Of a stretch of 64,000 nucleotides of DNA, positions 41,699 to 51,207 are shown piece after piece. Each line of letters opens with the position of its first letter. Position 1 is the stretch's first letter. The DNA comes from JAMHWF01 sp964371405 (GTDB lineage: Bacteria > Pseudomonadota > Gammaproteobacteria > Burkholderiales > Burkholderiaceae_C). The DNA lies in NCBI GenBank assembly GCA_964371405.1, contig CAYJLV010000002.1:124001-188000 (forward strand). The letters are read 5' to 3'. The translations under genes were made by a program, and so were the position numbers. The notes below the pieces were generated by a model. The model had not been told where the DNA came from. It did not search any database and saw nothing but the letters and a program-made list of their open reading frames with translations.

Positions 41699-44004
41699 GC
41701 TTCCATCCGCTTCTCATGGTGGTCGGGCGTCGCTTCGGCGACGCTCTCGCCCAGCGCCGCCTCCTGCTCCTCGATGCGCGCCTGCGCCTGGTAGAGCCGC
41801 CAGTAGGCGCCCTGGCGCAGCATCAGCTCGTCGTGGTTGCCGACCTCGACGATGGCGCCGCGGTCCATCACGACGAGGCGGTCGGCGCGGCGCAGCGTCG
41901 AGAGCCGGTGCGCGATGGCGAGCGTCGTGCGCCCGCGCACCAGGTTGTCGAGCGCGCGCTGGATCTCGCGCTCGGTCTCGGTGTCGACGGCCGAGGTCGC
42001 TTCGTCGAGGATCAGGATGCGCGGGTCGATCAAGAGCGCGCGCGCGATCGAGATGCGCTGGCGCTCGCCGCCCGAGAGGCCCTGGCCGCGCTCGCCGACC
42101 AGCGAGTCGTAGCCCTGCGGCAGGCGCAGGATGAACTCGTGCGCGTGCGCCGCGCGCGCCGCGGCGACGATCTCCTCGCGCGTCGCGCCGGGTTTGCCGT
42201 AGGCGATGTTCTCGGCGATGCTGCCGAAGAACAGGAACGGCTCCTGCAGCACCAGGCCGATGTGGCGGCGGAAGTCTGCGATGGCGTAACGCCGAACGTC
42301 GATGCCGTCGACCTCGATCGCGCCGCCCGAGACGTCGTGAAAGCGGCAGATCAGGTTGACCAGCGTGCTCTTGCCCGAGCCGCTGTGGCCCACCAGGCCG
42401 ATCATCTCGCCGGGCCGGATCTCGAGGTCCAGCCCGTTGAGGATGGGCCGGCTGCCGTAGCGAAACGCCACGTTGCGCAGCGCGATGCCGCCGGCCATGC
42501 GCTCGATGGCCACCGGCTGCGCCGGCTCGGGCACGTTCGACTCGTGGTCGAGGATGTCGAAGATGCGTTTGGCGCCGGCCGCCGCCTTCTGCGTGAACGA
42601 GACGATGCGGCTCATCGAGTCGAGCCGGCCGTAGAAGCGGCCGATGTAGGCGATGAACGCCGTCAGCACGCCGACCGTGACCTCGTTGCGCGACACCAGC
42701 CAGACGCCGAACGCCCAGACGACGAGCACGCCCAGCTCGGTCAGCAGCGCGACGGTCGGCGCGAACAGCGACCAGGTGCGGTTGAGCCGGTCGTTGACCG
42801 TCAGGTTGTGGTCGTTGGCGGACTTGAAGCGTGCCGACTCGCGCGCCTCCTGCGCGAACGCCTTGACGACGCGGATGCCGGGGATCGTGTCGGCGAGCAC
42901 GTTGGTCACCTCGGCCCACACGCGGTCGATGCGCTCGAAGCCGGTGCGCAGCCGCTCGCGCACGAGGTGGATCATCCACACGATCAGCGGCAGCGGCAGC
43001 AGCGTGGCGAGCGCCAGGCCGGGGTGGATCGAGAACAGGATCGCCGCCGTCATCACGATCATCAGCACGTCGGTGGCGAAGTCGAGCGCGTGCAGCGACA
43101 GGAAGACGTTGATGCGGTCGGTCTCGGAGCCGATGCGCGCCATCAGGTCGCCGGTGCGCTTGCCGCCGAAGTAGTCGAGCGGCAGCTTGAGCAGGTGGTC
43201 GTAGGTCGTCGTGCGCAGGTCGGCGCCGATGCGCTCCGACACCAGCGCCAGCAGGTAGGTGCGCGCCCAGCCCAGGCCCCAGGCGAGCAGCGCTGCGCCG
43301 AGCAGGCCGCCGAGGTAGATCGCGACGCGGGGCCAGTCGATCGGCGTGCCGCCCTGGAACGGGATCAGGATGTCGTCGATCAGCGGGATCGTCAGGTAGG
43401 GCGGCACCAGCGTCGCCGCGGTCGACGCCAGGGTGAGGCCGAATCCGAGGGCGAGCTGGCCGCGGTAGGGCCGGGCGAAGCGGCCCAGGCGCAGCAGCAC
43501 CCAGGTCGAGGGCGGCGGGCCGGCCTCGGGGTGGCAGGTCGGGCAGATGTTGCTGTCGTCTGGCAGCGGCGCAGCGCAGGTCGGGCACAGCGCCGGGGCG
43601 GCCGGCGCCGGCGCGGCGGCGCTCGTCAGCGCGGCCCGCGCCTGCTCGAAGCGCTCGACCAGGCGCAGCGCGTCGGCATGCTGGCGCACGGTGAAGTGCC
43701 AGACGGCGAGCCGCCGGCCGTCGACGCCGGCCAGCTCCAGCACGGCGACGCCGGCATGGTCGCCGAGGCGCAGCCTAAGCTCCGGCGTCAGCGTCCACTC
43801 GCGTTGGCCACCGCCGGTCGCGGGTCGATGCTCGACCAGGCGGCGGGCGGTCAGCGTCAGGTCGGCGTCGGCGAAATGCAGGCGCTCGTTCAGGTCAACC
43901 GCGAGCCGGGCCAGTACGTTCTCGTCGGGCAGCCGCGGTTTTTCGCCTGTCGGCTGACCCGGCGCCAACCCGGCGGCCGGGGACACTGAACGATCGGATG
44001 GCAT
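41695..44004 (-). CDS. Cyanophycin-associated ABC exporter with zinc ribbon
   Basis: A 769-residue fused permease-ATPase. The first 190 residues are unusual: a beta-rich region followed by a zinc ribbon with two CPTC motifs (CPTCAAPLPDDSNICPTC). A six-helix type-IV exporter domain (about 200-510) comes next, then an ATPase with Walker A GHSGSGKST, signature LSGGERQR, Walker B ILILDEATSA. It diverges from the CphA2-like gene and overlaps DUF1854. Substrate unknown; possible roles are export of a cyanophycin-derived dipeptide or maintenance of granules. Confidence 0.88.
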   Translation of the reverse strand: MPSDRSVSPAAGLAPGQPTGEKPRLPDENVLARLAVDLNERLHFADADLTLTARRLVEHRPATGGGQREWTLTPELRLRLGDHAGVAVLELAGVDGRRLAVWHFTVRQHADALRLVERFEQARAALTSAAAPAPAAPALCPTCAAPLPDDSNICPTCHPEAGPPPSTWVLLRLGRFARPYRGQLALGFGLTLASTAATLVPPYLTIPLIDDILIPFQGGTPIDWPRVAIYLGGLLGAALLAWGLGWARTYLLALVSERIGADLRTTTYDHLLKLPLDYFGGKRTGDLMARIGSETDRINVFLSLHALDFATDVLMIVMTAAILFSIHPGLALATLLPLPLIVWMIHLVRERLRTGFERIDRVWAEVTNVLADTIPGIRVVKAFAQEARESARFKSANDHNLTVNDRLNRTWSLFAPTVALLTELGVLVVWAFGVWLVSRNEVTVGVLTAFIAYIGRFYGRLDSMSRIVSFTQKAAAGAKRIFDILDHESNVPEPAQPVAIERMAGGIALRNVAFRYGSRPILNGLDLEIRPGEMIGLVGHSGSGKSTLVNLICRFHDVSGGAIEVDGIDVRRYAIADFRRHIGLVLQEPFLFFGSIAENIAYGKPGATREEIVAAARAAHAHEFILRLPQGYDSLVGERGQGLSGGERQRISIARALLIDPRILILDEATSAVDTETEREIQRALDNLVRGRTTLAIAHRLSTLRRADRLVVMDRGAIVEVGNHDELMLRQGAYWRLYQAQARIEEQEAALGESVAEATPDHHEKRMEA

Positions 44005-44106
44005 GCGCTGCGGTGTGAAGCGGCCCCCTTCGGGGCCATTTGTTTGGACGGGCCGGGCATTGTGCGCCAGCGCCCGTGGCGTTGACCTGCCGCCGCAGTG
44101 CGGACG

Positions 44107-46329
44107 ATGAGCATGAGCAGCAGCAGCCCGAATTCCGAAGTCCAGATCCTGCGCGTGCAGCACCTGCGCGGCCCCAACGTCTGGACCTACCGCGCGGCGC
44201 TCGAGGTCTGGCTCGACCTCGGCGACCTGGAGGACTGGCCGTCGAACCGGCTCGCCGGCTTCAATGACCGGCTGACCGGCCTGTTGCCGGGGCTCCACGA
44301 TCACCATTGCGGCGTCGGCGAGCGCGGCGGCTTCCTGCAGCGGCTGGACGAAGGCACCTGGTTCGGTCACGTGCTGGAGCACGTCGTCATCGAGCTGCTC
44401 AACCTCGCCGGCATGTCGACCGGCTTCGGGCAGACGCGCAGCACGTCGCGGCGCGGCGTCTACCGCATGGTGGTGCGGGCGCGTGACGAGCACGTCGCGC
44501 GCGAGGCGCTGCACGCCGGTCACGGCCTGCTCGCGGCGGCGATCCGCGGCGACGACCACGACGTCGAGGCCGCGGTGCAGCGCATCCGCGACAAGGTCGA
44601 CCGCTGCTACCTCGGGCCCAGCACGCAGAGCATCGTCGCCGCGGCCACCGAGCGCGGCATCCCGCACCTGCGCCTCAACGACGGCAATCTGGTGCAGCTC
44701 GGCCAAGGCGCGCGCCAGCGCCGCATCTGGACCGCCGAGACCGACCTCACCAGCGCCATCGCCGAAGGCATCTCGCGCGACAAGGGGCTGACCAAGCAGC
44801 TCCTCGCGGCCTGCGGCGTGCCCGTGCCCGAAGGCCAGCGGGTAGCCAGCGCACACGAGGCCTGGGAGGCGGCGCAGTCGGTCGGCCTGCCGGTGGCGGT
44901 GAAGCCGCGCGACGGCAACCATGCGCGCGGCGTCACGCTCGACCTGACCAGCCGCGACGAGATCGCCGCTGCCTACGAGCTGGCGGCGACGCAGGGCAGC
45001 AGCGTGATGGTCGAGCGCCACATCCGCGGCGACGAGCACCGCCTGCTCGTCATCGGCGGCAAGCTGGTCGCCGCGACTCGCGGCGAGTCGGCATGGATCA
45101 CCGGCGACGGCCGCTCGACGGTCGCCGAGCTGATCGAGAGCCAGATCAACAGCGACCCGCGGCGCGGCGAGGGCGAGGACTGCCCGCTCGGCCTGATCCA
45201 CCTCGATGACCCCGAGTCGCCGGTGCGCATCGAGCTGCAGCGCCAGGGCCTCGCCGGCGACGCCGTGCCGCCCGCGGGCCGCCGCGTGCTGATCGCGCGC
45301 AACGGCAACCTCTCGATCGACTGCACCGACGACGTCCACCCCGAGGTCGCGCACGCCGCGGCGCTCGCCGCGCGCGTCGTCGGCCTCGACATCGCGGGCG
45401 TCGACCTGGTCTGCCAGGACGTGAGCCAACCCCTCGCGGCGCAGGGCGGCGCGATCGTCGAAGTCAACGCCGGCCCCGGGCTGCTGATGCACCTCAAGCC
45501 GGCGGTCGGCACGCCGCGGCCGGTCGGCCAGGCGATCATCGACCAGCTGTTTCCGGCCGGCGACAACGGGCGCATCCCGCTGGTCGGCGTCGCCGGCTCG
45601 CACGACACCGCCATCGTCGCGCGCCTCGTCGCCTGGCTGCTGCATCTGGGCGGGCGCAAGGTCGGCCTGGCCTGCGGCGACGGCCTCTTCGTCGGCGCGC
45701 GCCGCATCGACCGCCGCCCGGCCACCGACTACGCCGCGGGCCAGCGCGTGCTGATCAACCGCGAAGTGCAGGCCGCCGTGATCGAGACCAGCGCGCGCGC
45801 CATCCTGCGCGACGGCCTGCCCTACGACCGCTGCGCGGTCGGCGTCGTCACCGACCTCGGCGGCGCCGAGCAGCTCGCCGAGTTCGACGTGCACGACGCC
45901 GAACAGATGGCGCGCGTGTTGCGCACCCAGGTCGACGTCGTGCTGCCCGACGGCGTTGCCGTGCTGCACGCCGCCGACGAACGCATCGCCGCGATGGCCG
46001 AGCTGTGCGATGGCGAAGCGATCCTCTACGCCGCCGACGCCGCGTCGCCGGCGCTGGCCGCGCACCGCGCGCGCGGCGGGCGCGCCGCCTTCTTGCGAGG
46101 CGGCCGCCTCGTCTTCGCGCAGGGCGCCGACGAATCCGTCGTCGGCCCGATGCCGGCCGATTCCGACCTTGCCGGCGTGGCGCTGTGCCGGCGCCAGCTC
46201 GCGCTGCTCGCCGGTGCCTGCGCCGCCTGGGCGCTGGGCGTGACGCCCGAGCTGGTGGCGAGCGGCCTGCAGACCTTCGAACCCGTGCCGGCCGACGGCA
46301 GCGGGGCCCTGACGCAGTTGGCCATCTGA
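44107..46329 (+). CDS. CphA2-like second cyanophycin synthetase lacking the Mur-ligase P-loop
   Basis: A 740-residue homologue of cyanophycin synthetase. The N-terminal domain (LRGPNVWTY) and the ATP-grasp domain (VAVKPRDGNHARGV, IVEVNAGPG) are intact. In the C-terminal Mur-ligase-like domain the nucleotide loop that reads GTNGKT in CphA is GVAGSHDT here (from about residue 494), so it cannot bind ATP as usual, and the domain is shortened. In cyanobacterial CphA2 the same loss accompanies polymerisation of beta-Asp-Arg dipeptides, so that role is likely. Start chosen at the ATG at 44107; GTG 44098 or ATG 44113 are alternatives. Confidence 0.85.
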   Translation: MSMSSSSPNSEVQILRVQHLRGPNVWTYRAALEVWLDLGDLEDWPSNRLAGFNDRLTGLLPGLHDHHCGVGERGGFLQRLDEGTWFGHVLEHVVIELLNLAGMSTGFGQTRSTSRRGVYRMVVRARDEHVAREALHAGHGLLAAAIRGDDHDVEAAVQRIRDKVDRCYLGPSTQSIVAAATERGIPHLRLNDGNLVQLGQGARQRRIWTAETDLTSAIAEGISRDKGLTKQLLAACGVPVPEGQRVASAHEAWEAAQSVGLPVAVKPRDGNHARGVTLDLTSRDEIAAAYELAATQGSSVMVERHIRGDEHRLLVIGGKLVAATRGESAWITGDGRSTVAELIESQINSDPRRGEGEDCPLGLIHLDDPESPVRIELQRQGLAGDAVPPAGRRVLIARNGNLSIDCTDDVHPEVAHAAALAARVVGLDIAGVDLVCQDVSQPLAAQGGAIVEVNAGPGLLMHLKPAVGTPRPVGQAIIDQLFPAGDNGRIPLVGVAGSHDTAIVARLVAWLLHLGGRKVGLACGDGLFVGARRIDRRPATDYAAGQRVLINREVQAAVIETSARAILRDGLPYDRCAVGVVTDLGGAEQLAEFDVHDAEQMARVLRTQVDVVLPDGVAVLHAADERIAAMAELCDGEAILYAADAASPALAAHRARGGRAAFLRGGRLVFAQGADESVVGPMPADSDLAGVALCRRQLALLAGACAAWALGVTPELVASGLQTFEPVPADGSGALTQLAI

Positions 46330-46343
46330 CAACAAGGTATCCC

Positions 46344-48959
46344 ATGAACGTCACCCGTGTTCGTTCGCTGCGCGGCCCCAACCTGTGGAGCCGCCATACC
46401 GCGATCGAGGCCATCGTGCAATCGGAGCCCGCCGACCGCGCCGAGGCCGGCATGGCAGTGCTCGAAGCCGACGTGCGGCGCCTGTTCCCGGCGATCGGCC
46501 CGTTGCGCAGCGGCGTGCGCGCGCCGCGCTATGGCCGGCCGCACCTGCTCGAAGCCGCGGCGCTGGCGCTGCAGGCGCAGGCCGGGTGCCCGGTGAGCTT
46601 CAGCCGCACCGCGGCGACCGCCGACGCCGGTACCTATCAGGTCGTCGTGCAGTACAGCGAGGAGGCGGTCGGCCGCCTCGCGCTCGAGCTGGCACAGCAA
46701 CTGATCGGCGCTGCGGCGCGCGGCGAGGGCTTCGACGTGGCCGCTGCGATCGCGCAGCTGCGCGAGCTCGACGAGGACGAGCGCCTCGGCCCCAGCACCG
46801 GCTGCATCGTCGACGCCGCCGCGGCGCGCGGCATCCCGGCGCATCGCCTGACGCGCGGCAGCCTGGTGCGCCTGGGTTGGGGCAAGCGCCAGCGCAAGAT
46901 CTGGGCCGCCGAACTCGACTCGACCAGCGCCGTCGCCGAGTCGATCGCGCAGGACAAGGAATTGAGCAAGCGCCTGCTCGAAGCCGCCGGCGTGCCGGTG
47001 CCGATCGGCCGGCCGGTGGCCGACGCCGAGCTGGGCTGGGCCGCGGCGCTCGAGATCGGGGTGCCCGTCGTCGTCAAGCCGCGCGACGGCAACCAGGGCA
47101 AGGGCGTCACAGTCAACATCACGAACCGCGAACACTTCGACAGCGCCTTTCGCGCCGCCGCCGATCACGGCGCCGTGATGGTCGAGAAGTACCTGCCGGG
47201 CGATGACTTCCGGCTGCTCGTCGTCGGCGACCGCCTCGTCGCCGCGGCGCGCCGCGACCCGCCGCAGGTGATCGGCGACGGCGTGCACACGGTGCGCCAG
47301 CTCGTCGAGCGCGTCAACGCCGACCCGCGGCGCGGCGACGGCCACGCCACCTCGCTGACCAAGATCCGCTTCGACGACATCGCCGTCGCGCGGCTCGCAT
47401 CGCAGGACCTGACGCCCGAGTCGGTGCCCGAGCAGGGGCGCCGCGTCGTGCTGCGCAACAACGCCAACCTGAGCACCGGCGGCACGGCGACCGACGTGAC
47501 CGACGACGTGCACCCCGACGTGGCGGCGCGCGCCGTCGCGGCGGCGCGCATGGTCGGCCTCGACATCTGCGGCGTCGACCTGGTCTGCGAGACGGTGAAC
47601 CGGCCGCTCGAGGACCAGCACGGCGGCATCGTCGAAGTCAACGCCGCGCCGGGGCTGCGCATGCACCTGTCGCCTTCCTACGGCAAGGGCCGCGCCGTCG
47701 GCGAAGCGATCGTCGACCATCTGTTCGGCCGTCATGACAACGGGCGCATTCCCGTCGTCGCCGTCTCGGGCACGAACGGCAAGACGACGACGGTGCGCCT
47801 GGCCGCTCACCTGTTCGCCGCCGCCGGCCGCTGCGTCGGCATGACCAACACCGACGGCGTCTACGTCGACGGACGCCAGATCGACAGCGGCGACTGCAGC
47901 GGCCCGAAGAGCGCGCGCAACGTGCTCGCACACCCCGACGTCGAGGCTGCCGTGCTCGAGACCGCGCGCGGCGGCCTGCTGCGCGAGGGGCTGGGCTTCG
48001 ACGCCTGCCACGTCGCCGTCGTCACCAACGTCGGCGAGGGCGACCACCTGGGCCTGAACCACATCCACACGGTGGAGGAGGTCGCCGCCGTCAAGCAGGT
48101 CATCGTGCAGAACGTCGCCACCGACGGCTGGGCCGTGCTCAACGCCGCCGACCCGCACGTCGCGGCGATGGCTTCGGTGTGCCCGGGGCGCGTCATCCAT
48201 TTCGCCGCCGACCGCCGGCTGCCGGTGATGGCGGCGCACCTGGCGCGCGGCCAGCGCTGCGTGCACGTCGATGGTGACGCCATCGTCGCCGTCGAAGGCT
48301 CGCGGCGCGAGCGCCTGCCGCTGGCCGACATCCCGCTGACGCGGCGCGGCGCGGTCGGCTTCCAGGTCCACAACGCGATGGCGGCGGTGGCTGCCGCCTG
48401 GGCCTGCGACGTGCCGTGGGACGCGATCCGCAGCGGGCTGGCGAGCTTCGTCAACGACGCCGACAACGCGCCCGGCCGCTTCAACGTGATGGACCACCAG
48501 GGCGCGACCGTGATCGCCGACTACGGGCACAACCCCGACGCGATGCGCGCGCTCGTCGCCGCGATCGACGCGATGCGGGCGCCGGGGCGCGCGCGCCGCA
48601 GCGTCGTCATCAGCGGCGCGGGCGACCGCCGCGACGAGGACATCCGCGCCCAGACGGCGATCCTCGGCGATGCGTTCGACGATGTCGTGCTGTTCGAGGA
48701 CGCCTGCCAGCGAGGACGCAAGGACGGTGAAGTCGTGCGCCTGCTGCGCGAGGGTCTGCAGCGCGCCCGGCGCACGCGGCGCGTCGACGAGGTGCGCGGC
48801 GAGTTCGCGGCGATCGACCTCGCGCTCGGCCGGCTGCAGCCGGGTGACGTGTGCCTGGTGCTGATCGATCAAGTGGGCGCGGCGCTGTCGCACCTGGCGC
48901 AGCGGCTGGGCCGTGCGCCGCTGCTGCGCACGCCGGCGACGCTCGAACACGCGGCCTGA
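46344..48959 (+). CDS. cphA: Cyanophycin synthetase
   Basis: An 871-residue enzyme that makes the multi-L-arginyl-poly-L-aspartate storage polymer using two ATP-dependent sites. The N-terminal domain (SLRGPNLWSRH), ATP-grasp domain adding Asp (VVVKPRDGNQGKGV, IVEVNAAPG) and the Mur-ligase-like domain adding Arg, with an intact P-loop GTNGKTTT (from about residue 476) and NAPGRFNV with ADYGHNP, are all present. It follows the CphA2-like gene by 14 bp and is co-transcribed. No cyanophycinase gene is visible in the window. Confidence 0.95.
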   Translation: MNVTRVRSLRGPNLWSRHTAIEAIVQSEPADRAEAGMAVLEADVRRLFPAIGPLRSGVRAPRYGRPHLLEAAALALQAQAGCPVSFSRTAATADAGTYQVVVQYSEEAVGRLALELAQQLIGAAARGEGFDVAAAIAQLRELDEDERLGPSTGCIVDAAAARGIPAHRLTRGSLVRLGWGKRQRKIWAAELDSTSAVAESIAQDKELSKRLLEAAGVPVPIGRPVADAELGWAAALEIGVPVVVKPRDGNQGKGVTVNITNREHFDSAFRAAADHGAVMVEKYLPGDDFRLLVVGDRLVAAARRDPPQVIGDGVHTVRQLVERVNADPRRGDGHATSLTKIRFDDIAVARLASQDLTPESVPEQGRRVVLRNNANLSTGGTATDVTDDVHPDVAARAVAAARMVGLDICGVDLVCETVNRPLEDQHGGIVEVNAAPGLRMHLSPSYGKGRAVGEAIVDHLFGRHDNGRIPVVAVSGTNGKTTTVRLAAHLFAAAGRCVGMTNTDGVYVDGRQIDSGDCSGPKSARNVLAHPDVEAAVLETARGGLLREGLGFDACHVAVVTNVGEGDHLGLNHIHTVEEVAAVKQVIVQNVATDGWAVLNAADPHVAAMASVCPGRVIHFAADRRLPVMAAHLARGQRCVHVDGDAIVAVEGSRRERLPLADIPLTRRGAVGFQVHNAMAAVAAAWACDVPWDAIRSGLASFVNDADNAPGRFNVMDHQGATVIADYGHNPDAMRALVAAIDAMRAPGRARRSVVISGAGDRRDEDIRAQTAILGDAFDDVVLFEDACQRGRKDGEVVRLLREGLQRARRTRRVDEVRGEFAAIDLALGRLQPGDVCLVLIDQVGAALSHLAQRLGRAPLLRTPATLEHAA

Positions 48960-48978
48960 ACGCCAGCGCGGGTCGGTG

Positions 48979-50100
48979 TCAAGCTTCGGGCACGATCAGG
49001 TCGCCGGTTCCCGGCCGCACGTGGCGCGGGAACTCGCGCGTGCGGTCGATGCAGCCGCCACCGGCGTCGATGCCGGTCGGGTCGCGCAGCCGCAGCATCT
49101 CGGCCAGGATGCGTTCGACCTCCGCGGGGTCGCGCATCGACGCTGCGGCGCGCTGCTCGACGACGGCTTCGTCGATGCGCAGGTGGCCGTCGGCATCGGT
49201 CCAGGTCGCGTGGCGCCAGTGGTAGAGCTCGACGCACTTGCCCGCCATCGTGAATGGCCGGTCGCGCTTCCAGAAGTTGTTGAACAGGCCGCCGCCGAGA
49301 TAGAACAGCCACGAACCCTCGTAGCCCGAGGCGTCGGACGAATGCGGGTCGGGGTTGCGGAACCAGATGCGGTCGCCGGGCACGTACCAGCGCGGCGGCA
49401 ACGGCGCGTCGTTGGTGCCGAGCTCGCGCAGGAATACGTCGTGAAAGCGCCCCGACATGATGGCGCTGCGCTCCCAGCGGCGCTGCAGTGCGGCCAGCAG
49501 GGGCGGGTTGCTGCGCTCGAGCTCCTGCGCGACGGCGAGCACGATGACGTATTCGGTGGCGCGGTAGCACGAGAAGGCGTAAAGCTTGCCCGAGACCTCG
49601 GGCTGCGTCGCGCGGCGCAGCGCCTCGATCAGCGGCTTGCCGGGCAGCACGGTGAAGCTGCTCTCGGGCGCATAGGTCCACCAGCCCTCGGGGCGCTCGG
49701 CGGCGGCGGTGCCGAAGGCCAGCGCAGTGCGCTGCGCCGCGGCGACGATGTCGCGGCGCATGCGCAGCGCGCTGTCGAACTCGTCGGCGCTCGGGAATTC
49801 GAGCGGCAGCGGCGCTGCGAGCATCGCGATCGCGATCTCGCGTTCCAGGTCGGCGGGCCGCGCGGCGGGGTCGAGGCCGCAATGCTCGCGCAATTGCAGC
49901 GTGTCGTGGCCGGGCGTCCAGTTCGCGGCATGCGCAGCGTCGAGCCGCCACCGCGCCTCGCCGGCGCCCACGCTTGCCGCGACGGCGCCCGCGAGGCTCA
50001 GCGACGCGAGCCGTGCGTCGACGGCGCGGCGTTGCGCATCGAGCGCCGCTGCAGTGCCGGCGCGCAGCACGATCCCGCCGTCGTCGCTCGCTCGTTGCAT
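48979..50100 (-). CDS. Tgl-like (bacillar-type transglutaminase family) protein
   Basis: A 373-residue soluble protein. The C-terminal two thirds resemble the Bacillus Tgl fold: a conserved Cys in FSCYRATEYVIVLAVAQEL, then PGDRIWFRNPDP, a GYEGSWLFYLGGGLFNNFW segment (here given in parts: EGSWLFYLGGGLF) and a following HWRHATW. Tgl enzymes crosslink Gln and Lys through a Cys of an NlpC/P60-like fold. The N-terminal 120 residues are not recognisable. It is convergent with cphA, 19 bp apart. Family assignment is moderate; catalytic function is inferred. Confidence 0.55.
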   Translation of the reverse strand: MQRASDDGGIVLRAGTAAALDAQRRAVDARLASLSLAGAVAASVGAGEARWRLDAAHAANWTPGHDTLQLREHCGLDPAARPADLEREIAIAMLAAPLPLEFPSADEFDSALRMRRDIVAAAQRTALAFGTAAAERPEGWWTYAPESSFTVLPGKPLIEALRRATQPEVSGKLYAFSCYRATEYVIVLAVAQELERSNPPLLAALQRRWERSAIMSGRFHDVFLRELGTNDAPLPPRWYVPGDRIWFRNPDPHSSDASGYEGSWLFYLGGGLFNNFWKRDRPFTMAGKCVELYHWRHATWTDADGHLRIDEAVVEQRAAASMRDPAEVERILAEMLRLRDPTGIDAGGGCIDRTREFPRHVRPGTGDLIVPEA

Positions 50101-50168
50101 GTCTGGCTTGCCTCCCTCTCGGGCCGCGTCGGGCGCAGCCTCGAGGGGCCACTCTATCGCAGCGCGCC

Positions 50169-51197
50169 ATGACGCGACCCCGGCACGAACACGTAGAAGC
50201 CGCGGGCGTGCCGATCGTCGCCGTCGACTGGCTCAAGGCGGGCGCGTCGCAGCTGATCGTGTGGCACCACCTGGCGCTCTACGGGCCGATGTCGGATGTG
50301 GTGCAGCCGCAAGCGCCGGCGCTCGTCGGCTGGCTCGTCGACCATGCGCGCATCGCGGTGCAGGTGTTCCTTGTCGTCGCGGGCTTTCTCGCCGCGCATT
50401 CGTTGCTCGGGCGCGCCGGGCCGCCGCCGGCCGCGGCGCGGTTGGTGTGGCGGCGCTGTCTGCGGCTCGCGCGCCCCTACTTCGTCGCGCTGGTGCTGGC
50501 CGTCGCGGCGGCGGCGCTGGCGCGTGCGCTGGTCGCGCATCCGACGATTCCGGCCGCACCGACGGCGGCGCAGTTCGCCGCGCACGCGCTGCTGCTGCAC
50601 GACGTCGCGGGCGTCGACGCGCTGTCGGCAGGGGTCTGGTACGTCGCGATCGACGTGCAGCTCTATGCCCTGTTCGTCGTGCTGTTCGCGCTGGCGCAGG
50701 GCCGCGCCGTGCCGGCGCTGGCGCTGGTCGCGGCGCTGGCCGTCGCATCGCTGTTCTGGTTCAACCGCGATGCGTCGCTCGACGCCTGGGCGCCGTACTT
50801 CTGGGGTGCCTACGCGCTGGGCATCGGCGCGTGGTGGGCGTCGCGCCGTTCGCGGCGCGCTGCCTGGGCCGTGGCGCTCGCCGCCGTCGTGCTGCTGGCG
50901 CTGGCGCTCGACTGGCGCAACCGCATCGCGCTGGCCGGCGCGACGGCGCTGCTGCTCGTCGCCGCCGCCGACCGGCGCCTGCCCGAGAGCCGCGTCGTCG
51001 CCTGGGCGGCGCGCGTCTCCTATCCGCTGTTCCTCGTGCACTACCCGGTGGCGCTCGTCGTCGGCGCGCTGGTGTGGCGGCTGTGGCCGACGAGCGTTGC
51101 AGCGAATGCGGCCGGCCTCGTCGCTGCGTGGCTCGCCAGCCTGCTGGCGGCGGCGCTGCTGCATCGCGTCGCCGAGCCGGTGCGCGTGCAGCGTTGA
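50169..51197 (+). CDS. Acyltransferase-3 family membrane protein
   Basis: A 342-residue inner-membrane protein with about ten hydrophobic segments of the AT-3 (OafA/YrhL) family, which O-acylate surface sugars. VDWLKAGASQLIVWHHL near the start carries the family HH-type active site, and VSYPLFLVHYPVAL is its usual last motif. It lacks the SGNH domain. It starts 68 bp from the divergent Tgl-like gene. Target unknown. Confidence 0.82.
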   Translation: MTRPRHEHVEAAGVPIVAVDWLKAGASQLIVWHHLALYGPMSDVVQPQAPALVGWLVDHARIAVQVFLVVAGFLAAHSLLGRAGPPPAAARLVWRRCLRLARPYFVALVLAVAAAALARALVAHPTIPAAPTAAQFAAHALLLHDVAGVDALSAGVWYVAIDVQLYALFVVLFALAQGRAVPALALVAALAVASLFWFNRDASLDAWAPYFWGAYALGIGAWWASRRSRRAAWAVALAAVVLLALALDWRNRIALAGATALLLVAAADRRLPESRVVAWAARVSYPLFLVHYPVALVVGALVWRLWPTSVAANAAGLVAAWLASLLAAALLHRVAEPVRVQR

Positions 51198-51207
51198 TGC
51201 GGGCCGT

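Noticed and set aside
41716..43989. Open frame of 757 codons on plus, opposite the ABC exporter
   Set aside because: Low-complexity translation opposite a well-supported transporter; an antisense shadow.
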